From assembly GCA_003266065.1 (NCBI GenBank), contig MUZY01000052.1:1-5541 (forward strand): 5,541 bases of DNA. The letters are read 5' to 3'. The notes beneath the pieces were generated by a model. It was not told the origin of the DNA and searched no databases. It saw only the letters and a program-made list of their open reading frames with translations. The first letter of the stretch is position 1; each line of letters starts with the position of its first letter. Positions 5,536-5,541 of the stretch are shown here, piece after piece. Made by a program: the position numbers and the translations under genes. The DNA is from Methanosphaera sp. rholeuAM130 (GTDB lineage Archaea > Methanobacteriota > Methanobacteria > Methanobacteriales > Methanobacteriaceae).

Positions 5536-5541
5536 CACCTA

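Overview
The window looks like chromosome from a methanogenic archaeon, most likely of the order Methanobacteriales (Methanosphaera/Methanobrevibacter-like). This is inferred from the very AT-rich spacers, archaeal-style TATA boxes, GGTGAT-type ribosome binding sites, T-run terminators, and an EppA-type prepilin peptidase next to a protein with a class III (Q-x-S-x-E) signal peptide. The genus cannot be fixed from the sequence alone.

Layout: (1) 1-216, an AT-rich upstream region with two TATA-like boxes and short repeats but no gene. (2) 217-1818 (+), pyrG, CTP synthase, complete, with a TTG start and an 8-T terminator after it. (3) 1861-2982 (+), a membrane aspartic prepilin peptidase of the archaeal EppA/A24 type. 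(4) 2979-3440 (+), a small pilin-like class III signal peptide protein, overlapping the peptidase by four bases (ATGA). (5) 3441-3466, a 26-bp convergent gap in which a consensus ribosome binding site and ATG lead only to a three-codon ORF. (6) 3467-4189 (-), cysE, serine O-acetyltransferase with an extended C-terminus. (7) 4190-4484, a 295-bp divergent control region. (8) 4485-5447 (+), cysK, cysteine synthase. (9) 5448-5541, an A-tract-rich tail that reads as a T-run terminator for something arriving on the minus strand from beyond the window.

Three functional units follow. PyrG makes CTP from UTP. The peptidase and its overlapping neighbour form an enzyme plus probable substrate pair for a type IV pilus-like surface structure. 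The divergent cysE/cysK pair makes cysteine from serine, acetyl-CoA and sulfide; the spacer between them carries a perfect 9-bp inverted repeat against the cysK TATA box, a 13-bp direct repeat, and a smaller palindrome in the probable cysE promoter, which suggests transcriptional control.

Most of this is ordinary core metabolism. I see no undescribed multi-gene system. The best leads are the peptidase/pilin pair, the cysE/cysK control region, the CysE tail, and a His in place of the usual Gln next to the glutaminase nucleophile of PyrG.
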